DNA from: Mytilisepta virgata
Taxonomy: Eukaryota > Mollusca > Bivalvia > Mytilida > Mytilidae
DNA length: 64,000 nt
Direction: 5' to 3'
Assembly (NCBI GenBank): GCA_028015205.1
Contig: CM051510.1
Coordinates: 30,194,580-30,258,579, forward strand
The translations under genes and the position numbers were made by a program. How positions within the stretch are numbered: the stretch's first letter is position 1; each line of letters opens with the position of its first letter. Shown piece by piece: positions 33,567-45,400 of the stretch. The notes beneath the pieces were generated by a model. That model saw only the letters and a program-made list of their open reading frames with translations. It ran no database searches and was not told where the DNA came from.

Positions 33567-34639
33567 TATAATGGGCAATTAATCATAAAATGAAATTCAT
33601 CTTCTGTTTGATTTGAAGAATATTTTTCACATATTCTTTGAGAACGTTCTATATAGGGTTTCTTATATCGATCCCTTTCTATTTTCAGTTCATAGGCACT
33701 TATTCTTATTTGACACAAAGCCCTTCTCATTTGAAAGGTGTTAATAGATAAATATGTTTCTCGAGAAAAATATTTTTTTTAATTTTAAAGTAGGTATTAA
33801 GTTTTCCCTCTTGTTCCTCTGACGTTTTGTTCCAGTACTTTAAAAAAAACTATGACATAATTTATCTCTTACTGACTTATTAACTCATTCATCTTTATTC
33901 GTGAATGTTGAATATTAAGTGTTTTTAAGATAAATTAAATGGACGACAACCAACTTCTGTGTTGTCTGAAACCATACTTTGATTAGCATTGTATGCATCA
34001 AATAATATACGACTTTCCATTTGATCTATTCTTAACCAGTATTTTAACATTGACAAAACAACAGAGAAATACAATGGGTATCTGCCATGTTCAGACTGTA
34101 CAGCTAAATGTGTGGATCTTTTATTTACACCCAAAATTTATTTTAGGTATTTAAAATGAGATTTGTCTAAAAAAAAATCATTTATATAAATGTGTTGAAA
34201 CAAACCGAGTGCTCATTATGATCATATAAATGAAGAAGAGTAGAGATACTTGGATTGTATGAAGATAAGGTTCTTTGCGATTTGAATACAGCCTTCATAG
34301 ATATCTTATATATATCTTCTTTTCCTTGTTGAAAAAGTCCACATGATGTAAATTTCATTCCCAGATATTTATATTGATCCACACACTCTATAAGATCATT
34401 ATTGAAAGTAAAATTGTCATGAAGGTTTTTAATAAATTGGCCTCCAAGCACCACTCTTCACAATATTTGTATAGTCTATCAAGTTTCTTTTGTAAACCAG
34501 CCTTAGTATTGGAAAAAATAATAATGTCATCAGCATACATTTACATACTATTTTTACACACAACTGACTTTTATTTTACATAAGTCATATCACGTAGTAT
34601 TTTATAAAATTGTTCTGAAATGTTATATTTGGAAAGTTA

Positions 34640-35045
34640 TATGGGTTCGTGGTGTAGTGGTTAAGGTCGCTGGCTACTGTACGCAAGGTTCTGAGTTCGA
34701 GCCTCGGTAAGAGCCTTGAAAATTTGATACGTTAGAAGGGCGTTTTTCACCCTCCCATACACATCTCTGTTACTCGGACCGGAGTATTAAACTAGTCTGA
34801 GTATATGGGGCCTCGGCTGGTCAAAGTTAGTCCCGACTTTGACCTGGAGATCAATAGTAAGGGTATGCCTACTAAATCACTGAAATACTGTAGTAGTTAG
34901 TACTTTTGCTTGATATCTCTTAGTTTTGTCTGTTTCCTCCGAAATGCCCGGTGGTTTTCTCCGAGTACTTCGGCTTCCTCCACAATACGGTGTCCTAAGA
35001 CTCCCTTTGTGTTGGGTTGGGGATTGTCCTGATGAGTTGTAAATA
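34640..35045 (+). mobile_element. tRNA-headed SINE with conserved central domain
   Basis: The head at 34647-34712 has an A-box-like TGGTGTAGTGGTTAAGG and a B-box-like GAGTTCGAGCC, the internal pol III promoter. The body contains GGTGGTTTTCTCCGAGTACT then TCGGCTTCCTCCAC, a block shared by many mollusc SINEs (Nin/MESC-type domain). It is followed by TGTGTTGGGTTGGGGATTG. Not a functional tRNA gene. Confidence 0.8.
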
Positions 35046-35229
35046 TAGTTAGTGACACATCTCCATTAATCCTATAGGCATTTGATAGGGAGTATACATG
35101 GATCCGATATGTACCCTTGAGGTCAATCGAGGGATGGCGGAAATTCCTATTTCGGTATTTTTGGTTATGAGTACTTCTTGTTTAAGTAAAATAAATTTGG
35201 TTTTTGGTCTTCCAAATGTTTCGGTTTTA

Positions 35230-35276
35230 ATGCTGCTGATGAGAGGTAACTCCTTGAAATGCGTCGTATACATCAT
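35230..35276 (+). ncRNA. Type I hammerhead ribozyme fold, copy 1
   Basis: Stem I ATGCTG (35230-35235) pairs with CATCAT (35271-35276) with one mismatch. Core CTGATGA is 35236-35242. Stem II is GAGG/CCTT with loop TAACT (35243-35255). Core GAA is 35256-35258. Stem III is ATGC/GTAT with loop GTC (35259-35269). A35270 is the cleavage-site nucleotide after T. All invariant core bases are present. Confidence 0.7.
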
Positions 35277-35615
35277 AGTATAAATTTACTATATCTAATA
35301 TTAGTATCCTTGGATTGTTATTTTGAAACTCCTAGGATGATGCCTCTGCATGGTGGACCCTATGTCCCCGAGGGTATTCTCCAACCCAGTCAAGTGGTCA
35401 GACTTGTCTGACATGATTATTCATTGATTTGTTACAGAAATTACCAGTATTTTGCAAAATTCAAAAATAATAGAAATACTAAGGGTTCATTCCTTGTATT
35501 GCACATGGTAGATCTCCTTAGCTGAAATTTAGATTCCTATTTCGGTATTTTTGATTATGAGTACTTCATGATTAAAATAAGTTTGGTTTTTGGTCTTCCA
35601 AATGTTTCGGTTTTA

Positions 35616-35662
35616 GTGCTGCTGATGAGAGGTAAGTCCTTGAAATGCGTCGTATACAGCAT
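35616..35662 (+). ncRNA. Type I hammerhead ribozyme fold, copy 2 (fully paired)
   Basis: Stem I is GTGCTG/CAGCAT with a terminal G-T pair, core CTGATGA at 35622-35628, stem II GAGG(TAAGT)CCTT, core GAA, and stem III ATGC(GTC)GTAT. Predicted cleavage is after A35656. The substitution in the stem II loop leaves pairing intact. Confidence 0.75.
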
Positions 35663-35701
35663 AGTATAAATTTACTATATCTAATATTAGAATCTGGATT
35701 G

Positions 35702-35902
35702 TTATTTTTCAATACATACATACATATGGTTGAAACGGTACGTTCCAGTACACCATTGCTTTGTCTTATTTCGGTTCACGTATGTATTCCCACCAACGGT
35801 CAAGAAGCGCGCCATATTATTTGAAAGCGACAGATAGATCTGAGATTCATTTTCAGCACCACTGCCACCAGTGGACTCTTGACCAATATAGGTAGACGAC
35901 AT
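35702..35902 (-). CDS. Possible orphan 5' exon, unrecognised
   Basis: A minus-strand open frame starts at 35902 with MSSTYIGQESTGGSG, followed by AENESQIYLSLSNNMARFL. After about 37 residues a TTG|GTGGGA donor-like site occurs. Composition is more protein-like than the surrounding shadows, but no partner exon was found downstream (lower coordinates are repeats). It may be an isolated exon, a pseudogene piece or chance. Confidence 0.2.
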   Translation of the reverse strand: MSSTYIGQESTGGSGAENESQIYLSLSNNMARFLTVGGNTYVNRNKTKQWCTGTYRFNHMYVCIEK

Positions 35903-35959
35903 ATGTCAGATAAGTTCCAATGGAACATATTATATAAATATTATGTTCTTTTCGAACAC

Positions 35960-37500
35960 GCTTAATTCGAGAGTCAGACCGTAGACCCAGGCAGTAAAGT
36001 CTAAAAGTAAAGACTGGCCTGGCCGATTCACTTCACCTTCTTTAAGACATCCCATTTAATTTAGAGTTATGCTTTTGTGTTGATGATATAGCAACTTCAA
36101 CGCATTTGCCAACTAGCCCTATTTAAGGATGTACACTTCTGAGGAGCCTAAAATTATGGGGGGGGGGGGGGGGATTCTTGCACCTTGTCCAAAATTTGAC
36201 AGGTGGGTTCATCCAGCACATTTGAACTCCAACCCCTTTCCAGAAAAAAAATTGACCATGTTACATACAGACAATCTGTGCCTAAATAAATACCCCTTTT
36301 TAACCAGCAATCCAAATGTAGAACATTGACATCCAGATTTGGCTTCAACTACTTATCTTATGTTTGTTTTCCCCATGTAAGTTTCTTTTTTAAATGTGAT
36401 TGTGACAGAAATTCTATGTTTCCTTCAAATTACAACACCCGTTCCAGATGTTCTTGATGTATAACCCCATTCCAGATAGTCATATATTACCCCTTTGTAG
36501 AAAAGAGAAAAAAGTATACCCCTTAACAGGCGTTTTGCGAGAAAAAAAACGGTCCCTTTTGTCAGAATATACCTAGCACCTCATATTACCCATTTTTGGG
36601 CTATTTTCATGAAAAAAATCACAGTTCTACATTTAAACTTATACTTTCCCTAAAGATGAAGTGGACCAATCTGAATGAATTTGATTTAAAAAAAACTATA
36701 TAGGTAGGTGTTAATATAAGAAAGTTTTATAAAATTTTGTTGTTTTTTGGTGTCAAAATGACCATGCAGTCAATTTAGTAAATTTTGGGTTTTTCTCATT
36801 TTTTTAGAACAAATAGCATATAATTTCCACTTCTTTGTTATAAATGATTGAAAAAATACATACATGTATTAAAGAGTTTTAAAACGAAAAACTTGATGTA
36901 TGGGATGTACATAATTTTGGTAAAATCATTTCTTTGTACCCCTCACACATTTTCTTAACAGTTTAGCTGATGACTGACCAGATTTACTCAAAAACTACTT
37001 ATTGTAAGTACATAATTTTTTCACAGGATAGTTGGATTATAATATTTTTTGAATTCATTAATATTTTCCACTTGTATATCACATGTTTTGGAAATAATTC
37101 ATGAATGAGACTGAAACATCAGAAGAATACATCCTTCCCAAAGGGATTTTAGTTTGGTCATGCCAGTGGAACAGTATAATACTAATAGAGCATGATTTTA
37201 CCTCCAAAAACACATCCATGTACCACACTACTGTCTGGACACCTATCTGGACTACTGTTACATGACTTATTGACATAGTTATTTCATTATCTGTATTGAT
37301 CCATTTATACTTGGGGGTTAAAATTATCTTCACACATCTGATTACTAGCTCAGGGCTAGCATGCAACTTAAATCTGCTAGTCCTTGATAGCAAGCTAGTA
37401 TCCCTAAGTTAGAAGTGAAAGTAAACTACTTGTCCTGACTCCATGATTATGAAATAAATGTATGAAGTACACATCTTAACATTTCACCCATGCCTTGGAA
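35960..37500. other. Intergenic, no gene seen
   Basis: Contains a G-run at 36160-36172 and a decayed repeat with 'aaccccattccag' and 'tatacccctt' phrases (36210-36600). Nothing else is recognised. Confidence 0.4.
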
Positions 37501-37525
37501 AACAAGTTTGAAAATTTTGTTTATA

Positions 37526-38395
37526 TACAGTTGAACTTTGGTATCTGGAACTCGGATCGCTCAAACACCACTGATGTCCTGAACCGTTTTGAAAGTCCTT
37601 TTTGTTCATATTAAAAAAACCTCGGTTTCTCGAACATTGATTTCTCGAAAAGTTAAACAAAAATTTTGGTCCGTACGATAATAAAAGTGTGTTTTTTGAC
37701 CTGGGAAAACTAGAACTCATTAACTAAATGGACAATTATTACCTATGCGCCAATAAATCAATATCCGATAACAATAGATTGGCATGACAGGTAGTAGATG
37801 TTACAGATCGATGCAATAAAGATGTCATGATTAGTGTTAATTAGTTATTAACCTTTTCAATTTTTATTTAAAAAAATTTAATTGTTATTACCAGGGCGTA
37901 ATTATTAAAATAACGACGAACATTAAAGGTCATAATTTGTTTCGCTAATTTATGTTCAATGTGTGTCATCATCACTTGTGACCTTGTATGATGTAGCATC
38001 ATGATCTAATGGTGTGTATCCAATAAAAGTTGTTAGATATTTTACTTCTCTGAAAAAAACTTTTCGAATCACAATTTCTGTACACGGTAATTACCAGACG
38101 ATCGATATTCATTCCAAACTTAAACAAAGCCAATACACAACACAATTTGTCTTTTTATGTTTTTTTACACACAAAATATTAAAAACGTGTATCACATAAA
38201 TTATTTACAATTGTTTTCAAATGAAAACAAACACGGATACTCCATAGTAGTGTGTAATATTATTTGTACATACACATACACAGTATGGCACTAGAAAATT
38301 TCCGTACTTGAACAAACTTCAATAACTCGAACAGCCGATAACTGGCACAGATTTCGACGGTCCCTTGGAGTTCAAGCCATCGAAGGTCTACTGTA
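37526..38395. mobile_element. Pogo/Tigger-like non-autonomous element
   Basis: The left end CAGTTGAACTTTGGTATCTG (37528) and right end, read in reverse, CAGTAGACCTTCGATGGCTT (to 38393) are imperfect TIRs. Both are flanked by TA (37526-37527, 38394-38395). CAGT-G(A)AC-CTCG-type ends with TA duplication are typical of pogo/Tigger. A sub-terminal TCGAAC motif repeats at both ends. No transposase is visible; length about 866 bp. Confidence 0.65.
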
Positions 38396-38930
38396 TATTT
38401 TTCCTTGGATTTTGAATTTATGGACTTTTCCCACTGTTTTGTCGCTTCAGTATTCATTTGCTGATATGTCTCGTTTCTGTCCATTGTTTACAGTAAAATT
38501 AAAGTTCAACAAGCTATTAGTCTTTTTGTATTAATTTTATGTTGTTCATTGCCATTGCTTGGCTATCAGCCCGGATTAAGGAGATAGACAATGATAGATC
38601 TAAGCATGTATTTTAACCTACAGATTTAGTTCATTATTATATTAATTGGATAAATCGGTCACTTTTAAGATTTTACTGCGTACTCTCAGGGGTGTTCATT
38701 TAAGCATGGCTAAGGTGGGATGTAAATTTGAATGCCCCTATTTTATTCATATCAAATTTGATTTCTTATCGATTGTATTTTTATTCCAATTCAAAATTAT
38801 TCTGTCCATTTTTGGTGAAAGGCATTAACAATTATTCCCCATCAAGAAAGTCAGTGATTCAGGAAAATTTGAGAATCTACATGTATTCAGTAATGCATTT
38901 GTGACTTTATGAGATATATACATATGACAG

Positions 38931-39281
38931 GGTTCGCACGGGTGCTTGAAAACCTGGAAAGTACTTGAAATTGAAAATTGGAAATTAAGGCCTTGAAAGT
39001 ACTTGAAATTCAAAAGAGGTCCTTGAAACTCCTTGAAAAACTTTTTGAAGAATAAAAAAAATTGGTTAAATTTTCTGTCATAAAAGTGTTTCTAATTTGT
39101 TTTCAGATCACTCAGTCTCGCGTTTATCGGTATTTTTGTCATTATATAGGTCATAACCATATGGATTTAAATTGTCCATATTAGTTGATTTCTGGTCCTT
39201 GAAAATTTGGAAATTGGTCCTTTAAAGTCCTTGAAATGTCCTTGAATTTTGTGGTAAAAAATATGTATGAACCCTGATATC
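38931..39281. mobile_element. hAT-like MITE
   Basis: The ends are CAGGGTTCGCACGG (38930) and, reversed, CAGGGTTCATAC (to about 39276). The body is rich in CCTTGAAA and its relatives in both orientations. The ends suit hAT; an exact 8-bp duplication was not found. It lies directly upstream of the CCCH gene's first coding exon. Confidence 0.5.
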
Positions 39282-39419
39282 AGTTACATGTACCTATATT
39301 TCAATATCAATTACACATGTAAATGTCATTTATTAGCAATAGAGATGCATGGACCTTTAATTTCATGTTAAAATGTACATTTTTCTGACTTTACAGATTT
39401 GATGTCTTACGTTTGAAAA

Positions 39420-42400
39420 ATGGACAGAAACTTACATGTATGTTGGTATTTTAATACAAAGAATGGATGCAGAAATGGTGATCACTGTCCCTATATACAC
39501 AGGAAGAGACTTCCATCGGATGTCCCAAAGTGTCGTAATTACAGGTACACTTATTAAAGTGCATAACAAGCTTTACTTAATTTTTGTTATATAAAGTACA
39601 GGCATTTTTGTCCTCAGATTCTAATGTACACTGCCACATTTAGTACTGGTCATATCGGTGATTTGTGGTGTAGTATGTATGTGTATGTACATGTAACGAA
39701 ATGATGATTGTAATTTTTGTTTTGTCATGTGTACTTTTGATCATTGTAATTCATAGGGTATGGTTAACAGGTTTTTTAAACTTATCCGGTATTTATTTCA
39801 TATGGAAAATCATGTGGAGTTCATGTGGAAAATAGTTAAAAGATTACCCTGACTCTCTGTTGTGTTTATGTTTGTGTTGTGGCTCTTTTGTGTTGTTTTT
39901 AGTTCAGCCTTCTGTCTTTTTGGATGGCACTGGTTGATTGATATGTTGACCTTTCTTCATTTGACATTTGTTCTTGTTGTCCAATTTGTTGTTTACAGCA
40001 ACCTATACTAATTACTTTTTCACTGGGTATTTTAGCCTGCTATTTTTTACAACATCTGCAAGGAGTTTTGAAGTTAAGTGAGATTAAATTTTACTCTCCC
40101 TCAAGATATGACAGTTTTATCTTATCCAAAATACTAGCATGACAAATGGTGTTAAAAGGACATAGCAAATTTGAATCAGAATAGTGGCCCTTTGGCTTTA
40201 CAGTTCAATTTTGTAGGAATCACAGCACAGGTTACACTTCACTAATTATCTTAGTTTCAGAGAAATGCACCCCCAGAATTTTATTAATTATTAGAGTTGG
40301 TAAAGTTTGACTACATGATAGATAAATAATAAATGTCTTAACCTTAAAATTGTAATATTGACTGAAAGAGGATAGATTTTAGTTTAAAAAAATACGAAAA
40401 CATTAACTGATTTTGCTTCTGAAAAGTAATGGGAGGTCATAAACTGGGACTTGTGAATTGACATGTGGTGTGTAAAACTTTGACAGTGATAATCGGCACC
40501 TGCACTGGTAAGTTAAATTGCGAAAAAAGAGCCGGAAAAGTAAACCTTTTTTTTCCCACATATGTAATGGAATTTTATGCAGAATCTGAAAAATTAAGTC
40601 TCAATTGGATTGAAACGCTGCATCAGACCTCAATTTTAAGCCCAAGTGGAGTGAAATTTAACATTTTTAAAGCTTTTTTTATGAAAATTTTTGAAATGTT
40701 GCTATGCCAACTAGGTTTCCATGGATATTTCTTATTTATTTTATCATGATTGAAACAATGCTAACATAATGGCCTTTCAGAATATATATATATGTATATG
40801 GGTATTATTTACTCTGAAGATGGCACAAGACCATGACATTTGTTAGCTCACTTCACATAGAAAAAGGTACTATTAATTTGTGGAGTGCAACCACAGTGCC
40901 TCTTAAAACTAATTATACCAATAATTTTTCGTGTAATTGTAATTTTAGGCCCCCGTTTCACAAAATACAGAGCCTATTCTGGAAATAAAGAAATCAATCA
41001 TGATAAACAAAAAATAACAATTTGACATGCACATTGCATTTTCTCTCAAGTTGAACAAAACATGGCAAATAAAGACCTCCAACATGAACACTAAAAGAAA
41101 AAACTGCAAAAATTTAGCATGAAATTAACTCTGCACCTCTGATTAATTACATGTTCAAGTTACTGTTTTAGGAACTACAAAAATATAGAAGTATGAATTA
41201 TTATAAAAAAAAATTTCTGTACAAATTTTATTTAAGACATATAGGTGGGTAAATATTTTGGTGCATGATCTGTAATTTTTGTACTACCGGTAAATAATCA
41301 CTCAACATATTATTAAAATGTATTTCTTAGTAATTTTTTTATCAAAAGGGGACCAGGAACGTGTCGCTATGGAGACAACTGCTTCTTTCGTCATGAGGAT
41401 GACGTGGATGAAATTTCAACAGATGTTGAAAAGCAGAATTCAGTAGCTGAGGTAGAAATGGAAGCTAAAGGTCTGAGTTCATCTTGTACCAGTATAGAGT
41501 CAGAACTAGAGGAGAGAAAGCAAGGTGAAGCAGTAGCTTTGGATACCAGTAAAAGTAGTCATGATGCAGTCAGAAGCATGAATAAACTGATGAAGAAATC
41601 TCCTAGGAAACAGAGATCACCAAAAGGTCATGAGAAATATTTGTCAGTACAGGTAATATGATTATTGTATTGGAAGAGCTTTCTGTTGTGTGGTTTGACA
41701 TTTGACACCTATATGTATGGGTAGATTCACATAATCATTGCAGGGGCCTTGGTGGCCGAGTGGTCTAGGTAGTTTGTCATGACTACTAATGATCACTAGC
41801 CTGTCAACGCTGAGGTTGTGAGTTCAAATCTCACCTGTGGTGGGGTGTGTTCGACTTCAATCTTAATTGATAAGGATTGCCAATTTTCATACCGAAGGTT
41901 GGTGGTTCTCTCCGGGTACTCCGGCTTCCTCCACCAATAAAAACTGGCGGCCACGAAATAGCCAAATGTGCTGAAAACGGCGTAAAACTCCCAACTAAGG
42001 CCACACTTAAAAACATTTCAGTTTGCACTAACCCGACCCTGATTTTCATCAGTTGGTAGGTAGGTAGGCTTTCTTTTTTTTTTTTTTTTTTTTGATATTA
42101 AAACCCTCATATAAAATTTGGAAACAGGCAAATGTTACCCCGGTCTTAAAGGAGGATAGTCCCTTGTGTTTTAAAAATTATCGACCTATTTCATTAATTA
42201 GTGTATTGGGAAAGGTCATGGAAAGGTGTGTTTATAAGCATCTCTATTTACTTCCACATGATTTAAGGGGACGACCATTTGATATTCTGGGGGAGGGGTG
42301 GCCAGGAGGATTTGTTTTGGATAGGTTATTTATTTTTGTGGAAAATAAAGACATTATTTATTTTCTGCACCATTGAAGCATGATTTTTCATTTTCAGTAA

Positions 42401-45400
42401 AACAAGGGACTGATTATTTATTTTCACATTTATATTTATAATATTTGAAAATACACAATTTTTAAATTCATATTTTTATTCTTAAATAAATAACATAGTC
42501 AAGGTTGTATCTGTTCGGAATTTTGGCTGTTCCACCTTGCAGTCTCAGTCCCTGTCCAGCACTGTGGTATTCTTTAAGACCATCATAAAGATACCATTTG
42601 TTGTTGTATTTGATACAAAAATATCCACCATTGCCATAAATCTGTGCACCAAGTTCATAACTGCAAAATCAAGAAACTGAATTATAGGTGCAAATAGAAA
42701 TGTGCAAAGTTTATAATGTATGCTTGTACATTCATGTTGTATTGTGTATTGCTCTGTTTAAAGTAAAGGAGAAAGGAAAATGGAATGCAGATATATATTT
42801 CTGAAGTTTAAGTTAAATGTACCAGTATATATGTATATGTATATTAAATGAAAAGGGGGTTTTACTTTGAGGTGTTTTATAACAAATATTTTTCTCCTGA
42901 TGCAAGCACCTTTTTAGATTACACAATATTCTCACATTTAAACTGTTTATACTTACATCTTATAAATTCGATGAGATGAAATACATTATGTACCATTTAA
43001 TCGAAATTAATCATCCTCCTCTGGAAGTGAATCTTCTGAATTCAAAACTGCATATATTGCATACGTACAAAAAACAATATAGGTTAAAATGGGAAAAGGT
43101 ATTAATGTGAGGTAAATGTTCATGAGACAATATACCTCAAGTGAAATGAAACCCATTTTCAGACATTTCAAAAACATTAATATTTATATATGGTGTATTT
43201 TATATATTATTAAAAGATTTGGGAAGTTTTTCCCCAAAAAAATAAGAAAAAAGACGAATTTTGGTAGAATCTGGTGCCATCTCATGCTTTAAAACATGCA
43301 TTTACAAAATGATTTAAAAGACCTGCCGAGTTATTTATTTTCAATACATTGTAGGTCAGGTTAATTATTTTCAAACTACCACAGAACAAACCATTCATTT
43401 TTGTTATCAAGGCTGTGTTATTTATTTACAAGAACCTCCTGCCCCCCCCCCCCCCCCCCAGAATATCAAATGGTCGTCCCCTAATCACTAATCATCAATC
43501 TGGGTTTACTCCAGGAGTTTCTGCTGTAAGTCGGCTTTTAAATATAGGTTACATTCCATAAATTAATAGTACCATTTTCTATGTGAAGTGAGCTAACAAA
43601 TGTCATGGTCTTGTGCCAACTTCAGAGTAAATAATACCCATATAAATATATATATATATATTCTGAAAGGCCATTAATATGTTAGCATTGTTTCAATCAT
43701 GATAAAATAAATAAAAAATATCCATGGAAACCTAGTTGGCATAGCAACAATTCAAAATGTTTCATAAAAAAGCTTTAAAAATGTTTAATTTCACTCCACT
43801 TCGGCTTAAAATTGAGGTCTGCATAAAATTCCATTACATATGTGGGGAAAAAAAGGTTTACTTTTCCAGGCCTGGGTGCCATAAAAGTTGAGAATATTCT
43901 TAAATATCGGAATACTTGAATGTGATTGGCTGAGAATGGGAATTTGAGTAAAATTTTCTTTGCTCAGCAAAAATAGTTCTTTATGGCGCCCAGGCCAGCT
44001 CTTTTTTCGCAATTTAACTTACCAGTGCAGGTGCCGATTATCACTGTGAAAGTTTTACACACCGCATGTCAATTCACAACTCCCAGTTTATGACTTCCCA
44101 TTACTTGTCAGAAGCAAAATCAGTTAATGTTTTCACATTTTTTATACTAAAATCTACCCTCTTTCAGTAAATTTTGAGTTTCATTCGGGTCGTATCGTAT
44201 GCCATGACGGCAGTTCCGATAAATCTCGAAGACCTCGAAATGCCGCAAAAGTAACACATGGAGCAAAGTCGGACGGGAGACGAAAAAAATCCGGAAAAAA
44301 AATCTTTTTGATTTTAACCTCAAAAAAACTTTTGAGTCGGCCCCTTTTTTTTGGGTCGGGCGCGTTAGTGCAAACATAAATATTTTTAATTGTGGCCTAA
44401 ACAAACAAACAAACATAATCATTTCCGTCGTATTTCAAATCATACATTTGATATTACACTTAAGGGAGCAAGATTCACTTATTATATTACCCCAAAGTGC
44501 TTAAATTCTAGGTAAAATAATTCATTTTCACACTCTAAAAATTACAGTAGCTGGGAGAGGTAATAACATCACCATGATATACACATAGTGATGTCATAAT
44601 ATCCTAAACATACATTTGTACTATCCTACTATATACATGTACATGCTTCACTTGTATTTTCTATTTGACTCCATCATTTCTACATAAAAGTTTTTTGAAA
44701 ATTCTCTGTTAAAAAAACTTAATAAAATGGATTTCAAGTTTGTCACTAAATATCAGAAACAGTGCATGACTTAAAAATAAATTGATTTTTTCCTTCATTT
44801 ATTATTGTATATTGACAGATAAACAACAAAGTGAAAGATAACAGCACACCCATAAAGTCAGCGAGACAGATAGTGGACCAGGTGTCCGGTGCTGAAGGCG
44901 ATAGCAACAATAATGCTGTAGCCATTCCAAATCGGAATGAGGCTGACGATCACGACACTGAAAATAGAACACTTACTTGTGGTTTGTATTAATTAAGATG
45001 TTGGTTGTCATTAAGGATGGTCGCTAGTCTAATAGGAAGTAAATAGGATTTGAAATAGGTGTTTTAGTTTGAGAGAACATATGAATAGTAAACAAATAAG
45101 CAAGAAAAAAATATAGGTTCATGTGCTCATTTTAGAGCTATAAAGCCTTGAAAATTTGCGGGAAATAGGTTTTCTCTGGATTTTTCATTGTGATTACTGA
45201 AGATATGTTAATTTTTGCTATAATGTAATCAATTTCAATTTCAATTTGTTACCCAGTAATTCTGTGACACATACCTTAAACCCAAGAAAACTAATCTATA
45301 GGTATACGCAAAATATATTTTTCACCAGATTTATAAGTTCATTGTTATTCTAGCATGTCTTGATATTACTGATATAAAGGCAAGCATATTCACTCGATAT

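Larger units (their letters stand above)
31740..34620 (-). pseudogene. LINE ORF2 remnant (RT to C-terminus), split by a Tc1 element
   Basis: Minus-strand blocks in order: MYADDIIIFSNTKAGLQKK from 34540 (RT catalytic YADD), then CVDQYKYLG (about 34385), KISMKAVFKSQRTL, SISTLLHLYD, STHLAVQSEHGRYPLY (about 34110) with MLKYWLRI, then RISAYELKIERDRY and EDEFHFMINCPLY (33710-33570). The last block is cut at a TA by the Tc1 insertion at 32039-33564; the rest appears to resume left of it with a DLPNEAKF-like block near 31990. Several frame breaks. The motif order fits a CR1/jockey-type ORF2. The 3' boundary is approximate. Confidence 0.65.
35140..35712 (+). mobile_element. Hammerhead-bearing tandem dimer (retrozyme-like), locus 1
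   Basis: Two tandem copies of a 386-bp unit, the spacing between predicted cleavage sites 35270/35271 and 35656/35657. Repeated phrases are ATTCCTATTTCGGTATTTTT, TGAGTACTTC, GGTCTTCCAAATGTTTCGG, the ribozyme and TATAAATTTACTATATCTAA. No ORF spans the unit. Small non-coding retrozymes of plants and animals carry type I hammerheads at both ends of a unit; that role is inferred here. Outer edges are approximate. Confidence 0.7.

Noticed and set aside
34647..34716. tRNA-like sequence with A and B boxes
   Set aside because: It is the head of a SINE with a conserved SINE body downstream; no clean acceptor stem was found. The same applies to 41741-41845.
35256..35268. GTC as the hammerhead cleavage triplet
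   Set aside because: Using GTC leaves stem I unpaired; using ATA restores a 6-bp stem I and 4-bp stem III.
40465..40749. 94-codon ORF
   Set aside because: It lies wholly in an inverted repeat arm and its partner arm does not keep the frame.
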